Origin: RHKX01 sp964497825
GTDB taxonomy: Bacteria > Actinomycetota > Thermoleophilia > Solirubrobacterales > 70-9
Reading direction: 5' to 3'
Assembly: GCA_964497825.1 (NCBI GenBank)
Contig: CAZCFA010000104.1
Location: forward strand, 1 to 6,131
Length of the DNA stretch: 6,131 bases
Shown here: positions 5,997-6,131 of the stretch, in pieces
Layout: each line of letters starts with the position of its first letter
Numbering within the stretch: position 1 is the stretch's first letter
Position numbers and translations under genes: made by a program
Notes under the pieces: model-generated
The model's input: the letters and a program-made list of their open reading frames with translations, nothing else
Told to the model about the DNA's origin: nothing
The model's database searches: none

Positions 5997-6131
5997 GCCG
6001 CGGCGGCCCGGCCCGGCGGCGCCGTCCCGGCGGCTGTCCGGCGGACGGCGCGCCGGCGGCCGTCCGGTGGGCGCCGCGCCGGCGGCTGTCCGGTGGACGG
6101 CGCGCCGGCGGCCGTCCGGTGGGCGCCGCGG
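5997..6131. other. Intergenic region downstream of pyk
   Basis: After the pyk TGA there are 30 bp of almost pure G and C (5997-6026), then the 26-bp repeat array. No T-rich run follows any stem, so there is no canonical intrinsic terminator for the ATPase-pyk transcript. The repeat hairpins could slow or end transcription without a U-tract, but this cannot be judged from sequence alone. No start codon with a ribosome binding site and no RNA gene is seen here. Confidence 0.6.
6027..6130. repeat. Four 26-bp tandem repeats in A-B-A-B order (52-bp higher-order unit)
   Basis: Units lie at 6027-6052 (A), 6053-6078 (B), 6079-6104 (A) and 6105-6130 (B). All begin ccggcggc and share the core gtccgg followed by ygg. 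The two B units are identical. The two A units differ at one base (position 16, c in the first, t in the second). A and B differ at three positions: 9 (T/C), 19 (A/G) and 22 (G/C). A degenerate related copy seems to precede them at about 6000-6026. The array starts 30 bp after the pyk stop and reaches the window edge, so the copy number is unknown. No stop codon interrupts it in any frame, but 26 bp is not a multiple of 3 and I see no gene signal, so I regard it as non-coding. Confidence 0.85.

Noticed and set aside
5997..6060. Intrinsic terminator after pyk
   Set aside because: GC-rich stems are present, but no T-run follows any of them.
6027..6130. CRISPR array
   Set aside because: The 26-bp units abut with no unique spacers between them, so this is a simple tandem repeat.

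Overview
The window is very GC-rich (clearly above 70% by eye). Codons end almost always in G or C, and long spurious reading frames lie opposite the real genes, as is usual in high-GC Actinobacteria. It carries a bacterial Ser/Thr kinase, an F420-type luciferase-like oxidoreductase and a CtpE-like P-type ATPase, a set that fits Actinomycetota. The style of the kinase and oxidoreductase suggests the Thermoleophilia/Solirubrobacterales group, but that placement is inference from memory, not a search result.

Layout: (1) 1-858, minus strand: N-terminal 286 residues of a PASTA/PknB-style Ser/Thr protein kinase, with a complete catalytic domain; the C-terminal part lies beyond the left edge. A promoter-like signal sits directly before its ATG and predicts a leaderless or nearly leaderless transcript. 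(2) 893-1954, minus strand: an LLM-class F420-dependent oxidoreductase, 34 bp upstream of the kinase in the same direction. (3) 1955-2016: a short divergent intergenic region holding a 16-bp perfect palindrome. (4) 2017-4494, plus strand: a ten-helix cation-transporting P-type ATPase resembling mycobacterial CtpE. (5) 4491-5996, plus strand: pyruvate kinase, overlapping the ATPase stop by an ATGA junction. (6) 5997-6131: non-coding DNA made mostly of 26-bp tandem repeats in an alternating A-B-A-B order, running to the right edge.

The ATPase and pyruvate kinase are very probably co-transcribed and translationally coupled, joining an ATP-consuming ion pump to an ATP-producing glycolytic enzyme. 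The two minus-strand genes share direction, but the kinase appears to have its own promoter. Every gene belongs to a known family, and I see no clearly new defence or mobile system. The items most worth a second look are the higher-order tandem repeat after pyk, the pump-pyk coupling, and the palindrome between the divergent genes.
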